Below, piece after piece: positions 26,201 to 37,759 of a stretch of 64,000 nucleotides of DNA; the first letter of the stretch is position 1, and every line of letters starts with the position of its first letter. Where the stretch lies: contig NC_068571.1 of the NCBI RefSeq assembly GCF_025698545.1, positions 49,943,733 through 50,007,732 of the forward strand, written 5' to 3'. The stretch comes from Gossypium raimondii (lineage: Eukaryota; Streptophyta; Magnoliopsida; Malvales; Malvaceae). A program made the translations under genes and the position numbers. A model generated the notes under the pieces. That model did no database searches, was not told the DNA's origin, and saw only the letters and a program-made list of their open reading frames with translations.

Positions 26201-26454
26201 TATTTTTTCTTGAACTCAAGCAGTTAAACTGTCATATTACACCATCCTTTGATTATGGATTCATTTGCTAAACTCTTGAACTTATTGAACAATCATTTTG
26301 GACATTCTTTTGATGGTCTTATCTTTGCTCATAGATTCATATGATTAATTATTAGATGTACATTACTAGATTATCCGATTGATACCTCTAACCTTAGCAT
26401 ATTTTCTTCAAAGTATTTGTTTTTTATTTAATTTCTTGTGTTGACTTTTATTTT
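23250..26454. other. Intergenic DNA, repeat-rich, no gene
   Basis: Promoter side of NRPD2, then AT-rich DNA. About 23650-24160 has the GGGCCAAAAAAAGCTTACCC / CCCGACTCATGACTAGG style of a dispersed plant repeat. From about 24980 to 26450 the sequence is of intermediate composition, with short open frames without known domains (for example 25272-25556). It runs into the 116-bp tandem repeat, so the whole 25-26.7 kb stretch may be an unclassified transposable element. Confidence 0.45.
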
Positions 26455-26692
26455 GGACTCAGGGTTAAAGGGCATCAGTACAATTTATTCTCCATCTCAC
26501 CTTATTTTCACTAGTGAGACTGTTTGAAGAGCATCAGTTGAGGGAACGTGTCTCACCAGTTCTCAATTTTGGACTCAGGATTTAAGGCCATCAATACAAT
26601 TTATTCTCTATCTCACCGCATTTTCACTAGTGAAACTGTTTAGAAGAGCAACAGTTGAAGGAATGCATCTTACTAGTTCTCAATTTCGGACT
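26455..26692. repeat. Tandem repeat of about 116 bp interrupted by the CACTA element
   Basis: Two copies begin with GGACTCAGG at 26455 and 26571. A third begins with GGACTC at 26688, and the CACTA element lies within it. Each copy contains a 'TTTATTCTCCATCTCACC..TTTTCACTAGTGA..CTGTTT..AGAGCA.CAGTTGA' series. The third copy resumes in part at 31440 onward (CTCAAAGTTAAAGGCCATCAG) after the CACTA element and a MITE. Confidence 0.75.
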
Positions 26693-27060
26693 CACTACAC
26701 CAAAACAGGTCTTTAGCGGCGTTTTTTTAGGCCTTTAGCGGTGCTTTTTAACACCACTAAAGGTATTTGCGGCACTTGTGGAAGCGCCGCAAAAAAGGCC
26801 GCTAACGAAATCGTCGCAAACGTTTGCAGCGTTTACAAACAAAAACGCCGCTAAAGACCATGTTCTTTAGTGGCGCTTAAAAAAAACGCCGCTAAAGAAC
26901 ATGATCTTTAGTGGCGTTTTTTATTAAGCGCCGCGAAAGAACATGTTCTTTAACGACACTTTGTATAAAAATGCCGCTAGAGATCATAATCTTTCGCGGC
27001 GCTTTTTTTATAAACGCTGCTAAAGAACTACAAAAACGCCACTATTTTTGGGTTTTTTTA
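26693..27060. repeat. CACTA left terminus and subterminal repeats
   Basis: The terminal inverted repeat (26693-26720) is followed by about ten copies of AAAAACGCCGCTAAAGA / TTTAGCGGCGTTTTT in both orientations, closely spaced and able to fold on themselves. Such inverted subterminal motifs are expected transposase-accessory binding sites. Confidence 0.8.
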
Positions 27061-27315
27061 TATTAAAATTTTCATTTTTTCAGCTCTCCTGTAGCAACAA
27101 ATCAAAAGGTACCACATCTAAACCAGCCAAAAGCAATAAATTTATATAATATTTCAAATTAAACGAATAAAATAATATTAATATCAATAAATAAAAGTGA
27201 ATTCATATTATTTTTGTAAAAATGTTAAAAGTTAAAATGATAAAAATATTTATGCAATACACTATGACGGCAGAAGTTGCGACTGAAACATCTTCATCAT
27301 ACTCTGAAGGCTGTC

Positions 27316-29002
27316 TTTGAGTTCGTCGTACTTCTCTTTCACTCTGCTTCTCTTGATGCCGCATCGACTTTAAGTCGAGTGGAGTTCTTCATATTTCTTT
27401 TGAACCTCTGCTTCTCTCGCTGCACCTCTGCTTCCCTCATTGCCTCTCTGCTTTAAGTTGTAGTGGAGTTCTTCATATTTCCTTTGAACCTCAGCTGTGG
27501 TCGCTTGCATCTGAGTCATCTGGTCTTTTAACCTCTGAACTTCAGCTTGAGCCTGACTCCCCGAAGCCATGTATTGCTACGAGCTGGATCCAAAATATTG
27601 GGTTGGGCTAACAAAAGATCATTGAAATCGAACCCGACCATACCTTTCAGGACCCAAAACTTCAGTAATAATCCGGTTATTAATGTCTTCAAGATGAATA
27701 GAACTATCACTAGAACCAATCCCTTCGTACTTGGCCTTTTTATCCTTTAGTTTTTCCTAATAAATAAATCACATAGTTAGGAACGCAATATATATTAAAA
27801 AACATATGCAACATAACAATAGTCGCATTACAAGCAATGAATTAAACCATTAGAAAATAAACACTATAAATAACTAAAACAAGTCAAATCGTATTAAGTA
27901 AACGTACCATTATTTCACCAGCTTCAGAAGTCATAGGAGATCTATCTTTCTTCCTATGTAATTTCAAAAGTTGAAGGCATCCAACTTTTGACCGCATTTA
28001 CGATTCCTACAATATAGTAGTAAAAATATTATTTAATGGAAAGTTATACATATTTGACAATATTAAAAAATTAAAAATACCTTCGCCTCAGCTACACATG
28101 CAAAACTTCTCGACCCGGCTGTGTGAGTGAATTTTTGTTTCTGCCTGCTGCTTTTTCCAACTTGTTCACGATCCTACGTTATGAAATTTTTAGTACGTAA
28201 ATAGTAAATACTATAAAACAAAATAATTACATTTGTTTGGAAGTACGTCATACCTCGCCTTTCTTCGAATGCCAAAATCTAATCGCATCTTCCCATTGGT
28301 ACCTCAACATACCCGGCGGGACATTTTGCAATTTCTCATCGAGGGTTGTTTTTGTCTTATAATAATTTTTCTTCAAAGTACTTTTATTGTCTCTCTATCT
28401 TTTTCCCAATGCCTTCTTTACTTAAGCATCCGAGACCTCTAAAGCAAACCTCGCCTACAAAAAACACAAGTCAATAAAGTAAATATAAATGAAACTATTT
28501 CCCAAGCATTACGATGACATTAACATTTTGTTACCTTAATATTATCGAGGGCTTGGTTTTTGTTGCTATCGAGCATTTGATGCCATGACTTGTAGTTGAT
28601 AGGCAACATATTCGCATTTCGTGCTAAAATACCCATGTATCCTGCTAAAAGTCGAGCTTCTGATCCAATAGGCTGACCAAAACTGTTTCGTCCAACTTTG
28701 ACACGCTCGACTGGATCTAACTTGTACAACTCTCTAAGTAGCGTACGTCCTCGACCTCTGCGCGTCCCACCATATTCAGCTACAAATGGTATATTATAAT
28801 ATAAGAATTTGAGAAATAAATCAATTATAAGTCAACACACATGTAAATTAAATGTAAACTTACTTTGAACTTCTGTAGGATCCTCAGGTGTAATCGGAAC
28901 ATTCGAAGATCCAATTGCTGTCTGTTGTTCAGTACTATTTGTTTCTGTCGAGTTTGGATAGTTTTGAACAATGCTTCCCCTTAGAATTTTTCTTCTAGGC
29001 AT
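27316..29002 (-). pseudogene. CACTA TNPA-like protein (Transposase_24), broken
   Basis: Read on the minus strand, it starts MPRRKILRGSIVQ at 29002. It contains the segment KVGRNSFGQPIGSEARLLAG (28729-28520 region), WRDNKSTLKKNYY and RYQWEDAIRFWHSKKGE (28440-28240), and EVLGPERYGRVR (about 27690-27640). A C-terminal coiled coil with the repeat AEVQ.KYEELH follows (27570-27370). These are the features of the Ptta/En/Spm Transposase_24 family, which binds subterminal repeats. Introns separate the blocks. In the 27640-27560 stretch the frame is broken by two stops (after VRFQ and after FGSSS), so no full protein is possible. Confidence 0.8.
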
Positions 29003-29100
29003 TTTATCTGCAATACACATAAAATAGTTGAAAACTTAATAACTAATTACAACAATAACAGCACATATAAAATAGTTGAAATATATAATAAGACCAAGAT

Positions 29101-29451
29101 TTAAATTATGATATTACATATAATTAAACAAGCGTAAAATCTTACTACATCATTATTCGTAAATATCTTTATCCGTATCCTGCGAACCCATTGAAATTGT
29201 GCACTAGTACTAGGGATATTATCGTTTAAGTTTTGTTCTGGAAAGGGCAAAGTTTCTGATCTGTCGTCGATGTTATCTCTACTTCTACTGCCCATGTCAA
29301 ACAAGTCTCTAGGGATGTTACGGAGTACAACGTACCAACCCTCATCAGTTGGATCTTTTAAGTAAAAAACTTGTTTGACTTGATATGAGAATACATACGG
29401 CTCATCTATTAGTTGTTGTCCTGTGTGAATCAATCGGTCAAAGTTCACCAT
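29101..29451 (-). pseudogene. Remnant of CACTA transposase gene with DUF4216
   Basis: The 116-residue open frame starts MVNFDRLIHTGQQ and contains PYVFSYQVKQVFYLKDPTDEGWYVVL. This is the DUF4216 domain found near the C-terminus of plant CACTA transposases. The catalytic part that should precede it, toward 30 kb, is absent and replaced by AT-rich, CCCTAA-like noncoding sequence, so this is an internally deleted gene. Confidence 0.8.
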
Positions 29452-29579
29452 TGATTTTTTTTCTATTTCTTTAAGAATTATTGTTTTATCGTGCTTTAAT
29501 GTGGTGTTTTATTAATTATTTCAGATTTGGTTGGTTAATAATTTTTATTTATGTTCAAAAATATAAGAAACATATTTAA

Positions 29580-30235
29580 AATATAAATTAAAAAAACTAA
29601 ATAAGATCTAAACCCTAAGTCCCTAACTGTTAACTTCTAACCCCTAACCCTAAATTCATACAAGTGTCCACCAAGCTTTGTTATTCCATTTACATATGTA
29701 AGATCTAAACCTAATACCCTAACCCGACCCGCCTAAATCCCTGGCTAAACCATAAATCCCTAACTCCTAACCCATAACGTCTAATCCAGCTCCTGACCCC
29801 TAAACATTAAATTTGATCAGCTCTTACATCATATATATACACTCCTGATCAATTACAATAACCTTAAAATAGTAACCCGACCCTAAATATGACCTAGCTA
29901 AAATCTTAAATTAATAATCATATATATTATAATGAACCGAGCACTAAAAATACTGAACCGAGATGGGATAAGATGGGGATATCCTTTTGGATATAGCTTA
30001 TATCGATTTTGAAGAACCAAATCTTCACACAATTTTAAAGATCCAAATTAATATTTTCTCTTTTACAATTATATAAGAAATTAATTAATATATAAATTAG
30101 AAAACACTAGTTAATCTAAACTGTAAACCATAAATCCTTAACACATAACCTCTAAACCTTAAACCCCAACCTTTAAACCATAAACCATAGACCAAATACG
30201 ATAAACTAAATATATAATAACCTACATTATATAAT
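29580..30235. repeat. Degenerate CCCTAA-like tract inside the CACTA element
   Basis: Many imperfect units of the form CCTAACCCTAA, CTAAACC and CCATAAACC occur at 29600-29800 and 30110-30210, in one orientation. They resemble decayed telomere-type repeats but have no regular 7-bp period. Confidence 0.5.
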
Positions 30236-31284
30236 GCATGGTTAAGACCAAAACTCTGCGTTTTGGTTAAGATATTTTCCGGCGCTTCTCAAAAAGTGCC
30301 GCTAATAATATGCTTTAGCGGCGATTTCTCGTGGACGCCACTAATTCCAGTATACATCAAGACTTAAACGCTGTGTTTTGGTTAATATATTTTGCGGCGC
30401 TTCTCAAAACGCGCCGCTAATAGTATGCTTTAGCAGCGTTCTCCCATAAGCGTCACTAATTCTAATATACCTCAAGACAAAACTCTGCGTTTTGGTGAGC
30501 ATATTTTGCGGCGCTTATGCGCCACTAATTACTGTATACATCAAGACAAAAACGTTGCGTTTTGGTTACGAAATTTTGCGGCGCTTCTCCAAACGCGCCG
30601 CTAATAGTATGCCTTAGCGGCGTGTTCCCTTTGCACCACTAATTCTAGTATACCTCAAGACCAAACTCTGCGTTTTGGTTAAGATATTTTGCGGCGCTTC
30701 TCACAAAACGCTGCTAATATTATGCTTTAGCGGCGTGTTCCCTTAAGCGCCACTAACTGTAACATACACCAAGACCAAAACGGTGCGCTTTGGTTAGGAT
30801 ATTTTGCGGCGTTTTCCCATAAGCGCCACAAATTCTAATATACCTCTAGACCAAACTCTGTGTTTTGGTTAACATATACTGCGGCGCTTTTTGTAAGCGC
30901 CGCTAATACTTGCTTTAACGGCGGGTTTTCGTAAGCGCCACTAATGCTAATATACAGCAAGACAAAACGATGCGTTTTCGTTAAGATTTTTGCGGCGCTT
31001 TCGACAATGCGCCGTTAATACTTCCTTTAGCGGCGTTTTATCATAATCGCCACTAATTCTAGTATACATCAAGACCAAAACGATGTGTTTTGGTCTTGAG
31101 ATTTTGCGGCGTGTTATGGTAAACGCCGCTAATGATGTTCTTTTACTGCGTTTCGCAAGAAGCGTCGCTAATGCATGATATTTAGCGGCGTTTTATTTTT
31201 TGCGCTGCTAATGCGCGATTATTAGCGGCGTTTGTCGTCCAAACGCCACAAAAGATGCCGCTAAAAGCCTGTTTTGGTGTAGTG
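30236..31284. repeat. CACTA right terminus and subterminal repeat array
   Basis: Roughly nine units of about 110-120 bp, each containing AAAACTCTGCGTTTTGGTTA, then GCGGCGCTTCTC, a GCCGCTAAT, a TTTAGCGGCG and a CCACTAATTCTA, up to the terminal inverted repeat. The units have drifted from one another. In the element's own direction this is the promoter end. Confidence 0.8.
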
Positions 31285-31290
31285 ACTCAA

Positions 31291-31439
31291 GGTTGGTTTG
31301 GATGGGCGATTGGGTGCGATGCGGTGTGTTTAGCTTACTTTTTGTCTCACGCTACAGTATCGCTATAGTATTTAATCTCACCACCACCACTATTTTTACA
31401 CTAATTGCAGATAAACGCACCGCCCATCCAAATTCAACC
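31291..31439. mobile_element. Small MITE next to the CACTA element
   Basis: A 149-bp unit with terminal inverted repeats GGTTGGTTTGGATGGGCG (left) and the complement of GGTTGAATTTGGATGGGCG (right). TCAA occurs on each side (31287-31290 and 31440-31443), although the expected PIF-type TTA duplication is not seen. It has no coding capacity. The termini and the internal TCTCACCACCACC..CAGTAT motifs resemble the right end of the Harbinger element at 44.7-44.9 kb. Confidence 0.65.
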
Positions 31440-31443
31440 TCAA

Positions 31444-31971
31444 AGTTAAAGGCCATCAGTGGAGATACAAATCTCCAGTGGAAGGGGGTAATTTCTATTT
31501 TACCCCTTTCACTGCTACTTATTTTCTAATTTAATTTTTATTTTAATTATATTATTTTTAAAATAAACATAATATTAATTATTAGTTTTATTTAATGTCA
31601 AATCATTTTAATATATATTTTATTAATAAATTAGTTTTTATTTAATATATTTTTATTTCCAATTCACTTAATTTATTGCTAATTTATATATTAAAATATG
31701 AGTAAAAAATGTATGTACGTATAAATATGTAGCCTTAACCAAATAAGAGAAGCTAGGCTATGGTTCTTCTCATTGTATATGCTTGGTATTATTGCTCCTT
31801 TGGACATTTAAGCAAGTTTTGTTTTCTTTTCAATTAAGTCCCTCCCTTTTATTTCTGAAGTTATTTTATATTTGCTCCCTCAATTGCTTCAAGAATATGA
31901 ATGACAACTAAGACCGACTTGAATTAACTACACATACACACCTTAACCTAATGCTTTAAAGAAATGTTATT
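31444..31971. other. Intergenic DNA downstream of the first WRKY gene
   Basis: A short stretch continuing the interrupted tandem repeat, then AT-rich DNA leading into the 3' UTR of the WRKY gene. No gene. Confidence 0.6.
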
Positions 31972-33668
31972 TTAGTTTGTTGGTGGTTTAGGGTGCTCAG
32001 TAATGGAGCGAGCAACAGCTGCGGCTAAAGCTAGAGTGAAGCTAGGATCTTTTGCTAAGGATGCTGCAACATGGTCTTCCATTGATCTCTTGTTGTTATA
32101 ATCGTCATCGTTGCCGTTGCCGTTGCCGCTGCTGTTTTCGCTTGAAAGATTGAGATCAAGAGTGATGGCGGATCGTAACGGGTTATCAAGAACTGAATTG
32201 GGAAAGCCGGAGATGGATGTCGTGGCGGAGCTGGTGGGGGAACACAAAGATTGTCCTATTGAAGGATTAACTTCATGGTTGTGTCGTCCTTCGTATGTTG
32301 CCATCAAGAAATTCTTGTCTTCCATGCATCGCTGAACCTGGAAAATAAAAAAACAAAGATCCGGAGGTTCCTTGTTATTCATTTTTCCATGTCTTGAAAA
32401 TCCAAATCACCAATTTACATATAGATGAATTTCCCCTCAACTTTGCCGCACTAATTAACACTCAGATGGGATCTTCTAAACGCGATTGAGCATAAAATAT
32501 TATCCTCTCCCTCTGTATGTATGTATGTATGTATGTATGTATGTATGTATGTATGTATGTATACCTTCTTTTTGACAGGGCATCCGGGAGCCATTGAACA
32601 CCTAAAATAAGCTCGGGGAAAAGGATTATGTTTAGTAACTTTCTGGCCATATTTCCTCCATTGAAATCCATCTTTAACTATCTGAAATCACCATTTACAT
32701 TACAAGTTAGTTACTATATATACATGAATATTGTAACAATTATAGCTAGAATGAAATCAATACAAAGTACAATTAAACTGAAATTTGGAATACATCTAAA
32801 TAAGGTCCACACATGGTGTGCTTAAACCCGGAGTAAATATGAGAGAAAATCCACATGGCAATCACGCACGGTGGTACTGAAACTAGATGCTTAGTAACCT
32901 AAAGCTTCAACCTTGCTAACAAGGCATGATCAAACTTAAATAAGGTTTACAAGAGAGTAGACTCAATTCCTAAACAACGCCAAGTAATCGATGACTAAAA
33001 CACGCAAAGAAGTTATAGTAGGGCAAAGAGAAGATCAGTAGCTTACATGGCTCTCGTCCCTAGGGTCAGTTTCTACAAAAACTTGTGAGGAATTTGCTGC
33101 TAACTGAAGTTGAGGTATTAGAATATTTTTGTGGGAGTGCTGATCTTCGCACAAATCAAATCGCGTTAAGCCTCGGCAGATTGTTGGTACCTGAGAGTTT
33201 GATTCCCTGAAATAGGCTTCACTAAGCATTTTGTATTTGTTGCTCATTACTTGAAGCATTAACCTAAGAGCTGCGTTCTCTTTCTGCAACTGTTCCAGCT
33301 CCGCCTCAACACCTTCCACCTGAAATATTTCAGTTTTCAATGTCTCAAATTCTCTCCTTTTGGAACACTACATGTTATAACATCATGCTGGTTTTGGCCA
33401 TAGAATACTCTAACACTATGAAAAACAATGAAGATGCAAATTAGAAAACTGTTTATATTAACCTTATCTTTAACAGAGCTGGGAACATCCATGAATGGAG
33501 GCTGGCAGAAGGGTATTTGGTCTTCCCTTTTAGTTTTCTCAGTCAGGCAAATTTAGAAAGCAAAGTAATGTATGATGATGATGATGATGATGGTCATCGG
33601 TATTTAATACAGTGGGATTTGGAATTGAGACTCACGAACTCTGGGTTTCGTAATCCGGATGACATCAT
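31972..33668 (-). CDS. WRKY transcription factor, group II (IIa-like)
   Basis: Exons on the minus strand: 33668-33636, 33537-33463, 33319-33047, 32681-32565 and 32337-31972, giving 287 residues in frame. The first two exons are less certain; a conservative start is the ATG at 33492-33490 (261 residues). A leucine-zipper-like coiled coil ([20 protein letters not shown]) lies at about residues 40-60. WRKYGQK is at 135-141, and the zinc site is C155-X5-C161-X23-H185-X-H187. The intron after PVKKK, before VQR, is typical of groups IIa and IIb. LDLNL at 226-230 fits the EAR repressor pattern LxLxL. The C-terminus ends [20 protein letters not shown], as in group IIa/IIb proteins. It should bind W-boxes (TTGACC/T) in the nucleus. 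It is likely a relative of the WRKY40-like gene at 58-59 kb but lacks that gene's N-terminal DLN motif. Confidence 0.85.
32514..32562. repeat. (GTAT)n microsatellite abutting a WRKY splice donor
   Basis: About twelve units of GTAT on the plus strand. On the minus strand the donor GTATAC after the VKKK codons opens directly into the (ATAC)n run, so the intron's 5' end consists of the repeat. Confidence 0.9.
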
Positions 33669-34049
33669 CAAAACGAGGTCAGCAAGAGTCTTTAAAAATT
33701 TCCCTTTTTGTTCAACCTTCATTATCTTCACAGCCACCATTCTGTTTACTGTGACGAGTCACGTGTCAGTGGATTCAGACAAATTCGTGGACTTGGGTCT
33801 TCGCCGGTGTTTGTTTCCCGAGAAAAAACGAAAAAGAAAAACTGATATAGATTAATCGTATATATATATAATAATTGCATCAACATGACGAATATAGGAA
33901 CATGTAGTGCTTACATAAGAATGGCCTACCAAGTGAATGATTATAACAAAGTCAAACGGAAACGTCAGTCTAGAAGCAACCTAGCAATTTACCCTCGTCT
34001 ATCCATCACTTTAATTTGTTTTGTTTTCCTTTTTATAAATTAATTAATT
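33669..34049. other. Upstream region of the first WRKY gene
   Basis: Presumed promoter and 5' leader on the minus strand. It contains CACGTG-like (TCACGTGTC, near 33760) and GTCAAAC/GTCAGT sites. No gene. Confidence 0.45.
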
Positions 34050-34054
34050 GTAAT

Positions 34055-36340
34055 TGTAGTAGCCTAATTTTGCCCATAAATTTAAACAAAGATAAAACAA
34101 AAACAAAATAAATAAAGCTCAATTTACCTAAACCCAAATTACAAGCCTAAACTAATATCAAAGCTTAAAAGGCTCAAAACATAAAAAATAATAGAAACCC
34201 TAGATTTCCTAAGGCCTCTAGCGCCGCTCTCCCACCACGTCGGCATGCTCACGTCCCAAGGTTTGACGCCTTATCTGCCTCTTTCACCGAAATGGCAAGG
34301 TGCAACTCCCCAACACAGTTGACCTTGCCATGGAAACCTGCAAAAAAGAAAAAAACAAAAGGATAGAAACACAACACGCAAAGAACGACAAAAAAGAAAA
34401 AAGAAAAATAGTAGTATAATATAACACATTCAGCTATAAAAGCCACAACAGCCATGTAAATTTTTCAATACAGAAAATCAAAAAATAGAATACAAGAAAG
34501 CAAAAAACTACAAGTGCTTAAAAAAAAGAAAGAAGGTATTCTCATTTTTATTTTTATTTATTTCGAAACATATATATAAATACAAAAGACTCAAGCTTTC
34601 ACATGCGTCGCCATTGTCGGTGGTCCTTTTGGCCTTGAAGGCTGCCGAATCCCTCGGGGTTCGCCTACAGCCACGCCGAAAAAGGATAAAAGCCGAAAAG
34701 TCTTCTTTTTTGTTATTGAGCGTTGACCAGATCCTAGGGATTTTGACCCCAAATTCGGTTTCCGCAAAAAATAGGGATAAAAATAAAGTTTTTTTGGGGT
34801 CTCAAGCCACCGAAGGCGGCAGTCTTCGTCGTTGATGATTGGTGGCCACAGCGGAGACAAGCCGGCACCAAGGCCAGATAAGGGAAGGGACGAGAGAAAA
34901 AAAAAGTGGGTCCTAAAGTTTTGTTTTTAAAAAATTGAGCTTACAAATGATTTAAAAAAAAAATTTTGGGTATATATAGGGACCATGATACGACGTTGTT
35001 AATTTTAGCCAAGTTCCAGAAGTCCCAAAACGGCGTCGTTTTAAGACATGACTTGAATGCACGACCCAAACTCCTTAAGATCTGCGTGTTTTTAAAGGGG
35101 TGGGAAATTTGTTGCCCAGGTCCTCCCGCTTTTGAGTATGTTTTGATATAGTCCTGATTTGATTTTTCTTTTCTCTTTTAAATTTACCATTTTATTTTAT
35201 TTTATTTTCATTTTGGTCCTCTGACCATTAGTCACTCCTAAAAACAACATGAGTACTGGGTTTAGAATAATTACCCATTTGGTCCCTATTCCTTTTCGCA
35301 TGTTCTATTTTAGTGCTTTATTTATTCATTTATTTTATATAATTCATACTTTAAATTCCATTTAAATTTCAATTTAATTATTCATTTATATAATTTTACC
35401 CTCTAATTACATTTTTTTTATTTTAGCACTTAAAATTTTATGCTGTTTATATTCCTTTTGTGCATTTTTAGTTATTACATATTTTTATTGATTTATTTAT
35501 TTTGGTATTATGATAATGATATCACTATTGCTATTAATATTTTTTATAGTTACATTATTATGGTATTTATTTATTATTTCTCATTCAAATATAGATGTTT
35601 TACCCACATGACCATTTTATATTATTTTGCTATCTCCATGTCATGTATCATGTTTAAATATATTTGTCCATTTTCATACTATGCCCAAATAAGTTAAATG
35701 CACATCGCTTTAAAAATTACATTCATTTTTACTCGATGCATAAAAAGAGAAATTTTAAAACCGATGCAACGTTATTTATTTAGAGATTTGAGAAGTTTTG
35801 CCCTAACTTATGGGGTTCGACTTTCTCTTTGAACTTAAATAACCGAACATCCTTTTTAAAACTAAAAACACATGAAATTTAAATAATAATTAAATAATGA
35901 GCAATTTTATTTTCAAGGATTCGATATGTCATGCCCTAACTTACGGGACATAGCCTTTTCGTTTTGGTTATCTTGAGATAAGAAGGCCTTTTACATAAGT
36001 TTTAATTTAACTAAGTGATTTTAATTTAAAAAGAACATCACGCAAAGAGGGATCGCATTTTAATTTTTTTTCGAATTTTTAACTTTTAACACTAAGACAT
36101 CAAGTAATCAAATTGGTACCAACTTTGGGCGTTATGATAGTGCTAATCCTTCCTCATACGTAACCGACTCCCGAACCCATTTCCTGGGTTTTTGTATACC
36201 AAAAATAATTTTAATAAGTCTAACATTTTATTAAAATGACAAAGCCTTGAGGTGGTCCAATCACACTTAATTAAAAAAGATTGGTGGTGACTCTATTTTT
36301 GTTTTTAAATAAAAGTTGATTTCCAGAAAAGGTTTCGACA
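34055..36340 (+). mobile_element. Solo LTR of a gypsy-type retrotransposon, family A
   Basis: Begins TGTAGTAGCCTAATTTTGCC and ends GGTTTCGACA, with a perfect 5-bp duplication GTAAT at 34050-34054 and 36341-36345. No internal domain or second LTR, so it is a solo LTR of 2286 bp, the product of LTR-LTR recombination. The end region 'GATTGGTGGTGACTC..GTTTCGACA' is common to a class of plant Ty3/gypsy LTRs. A GC-rich segment (34600-34860) gives accidental open frames on both strands. Confidence 0.88.
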
Positions 36341-36345
36341 GTAAT

Positions 36346-37754
36346 AAAATATTTTCAAATTATAAATTAATCTTAAAATTTTCAAATATTTCAATTATAT
36401 CCTGAAATTATTAATACTATTCTAGCCAAGTCTTACCAATCATTCCATTAATGTTTATGTTTTTCATATTTCTCTTTTCCCCTTTTATATTAGTGTTTGT
36501 TCTTTTGTTTTCTCATAAATAATTTTAAATTTTAATTAAAATATTTTATATTTATAATTAATTATATTATTTTATAGATTTTAAAAAATAAATTTCCTTA
36601 CCTATTTTATATAATTAACTACATAAAATAAACAATAACTTTTATTAATAATTTTATGTTTTATATAATTTTAATAACAAGTTTTCCTTTCTTTGTATTT
36701 TATTTTTCCTTCTTTTTAACAACAATTAAGCACAATAAATTTTACCAGCCCAAAAATATCTCGAAATATATTTATATATGTTTCATTTTTCTTCTTATAT
36801 TTCTTAATTTTCATTCTTTATCTGGTTATAAATAAATACAAAGAAAAATAGGTTTAACAATATATGGTTTGTTTTTTTCAAATAAAATTATTTAATTTTT
36901 TATTAAAATGATAAATAAATAAAAACTTAAAAGATTCTTATGATTTTATATGTTTTATTTTATCATTTCTCTAATTATATTGGTGTCCAGTTAACTCATG
37001 ACACCAATTTAATAAAATATTTTATAATAATATAAATTTATGGAAATTAATAATTTATTTTATATATATGTTAATCATCATTCATTTAATTGACGGAAAA
37101 TCAGGTTGTAAAGTACGAAATTTTTTTCCACATCTTAGAAACAAGGGAAGATATTGTAAACCTCATCACAAAATAATCGTAAATCTTAATAAGTGTTGCG
37201 TGCAAATAGTAAAATATATTGCACTTTTAAGGAGAGAATTAATGCATATTTAAATCTTACAGACAACTTTATTACGAAAAACAATCACAAACCCTGAATA
37301 TAAATCATAACAAAGGCAACTTCATGAAATAATGAAATTAAGCTTTGTATTGAATTTAATCAGATCTCGTGTGTGTTCATATTTAAACAACCCCTTTTCC
37401 GGACTCTTTACGGAAAGCGCAAAAAAAAAGAGACTTTATGTTTAAGAAAAGTATAAATTAAGTTTGATATCACATAAGCTATTGGTTTCATATTAAGCCT
37501 TTATGGCGACTTGTTCTTTTGATCAAATTGAATCTTTGAAACTAAATTTAGTCAGCACAATTATGATATTTTCTAACATCAGTCAATAATTCTTTCAAAC
37601 ATACCCCTTGATTAAGACTCTTAAATATATTAAATTTACAACTAAATTTTTACACATTTAATATATTCTTATATACGGTCTAAATTATACCATATGATAA
37701 ATTTATTTAGCGATTATAATTTTAAAACAAAAGTCTTTTATATTATATCATACA
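36346..37754. other. AT-rich intergenic DNA between two solo LTRs
   Basis: Very AT-rich sequence (many poly-A and TATA runs) with no open frame of note. Nothing recognised. Confidence 0.6.
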
Positions 37755-37759
37755 TATAT

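Larger units (their letters stand above)
26693..31284 (-). mobile_element. CACTA (En/Spm) DNA transposon, 4.6 kb, nonautonomous
   Basis: Starts CACTACACCAAAACAGG and ends with its inverted complement at 31284. The terminal repeats match over about 28 bases, with one small difference where left reads TCTTTAGC and right CTTTTAGC. A 3-bp duplication ACT flanks it (26690-26692 and 31285-31287). Both are diagnostic of CACTA elements. Both ends carry subterminal arrays of GCGGCGCTTT-type motifs, which in this family bind the TNPA-like protein. The genes inside are read from right to left: a fragment with DUF4216 and a Transposase_24 (TNPA-like) gene, both decayed. The main catalytic transposase (Transposase_21/tnp2) is missing, so the copy can only move with help. 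Confidence 0.93.

Noticed and set aside
29580..30235. True interstitial telomere repeat
   Set aside because: Units are irregular, not a 7-bp period of TTTAGGG; reported only as telomere-like decay.
31293..31529. 78-codon plus-strand open frame
   Set aside because: It spans the MITE and its flank; no protein family.
34591..34860. GC-rich open frames in both directions within the solo LTR
   Set aside because: They lie in the GC-rich block shared by family A LTRs (also near 48750-48980 and 56620-56960) and show no known domain; accidental openness is enough.
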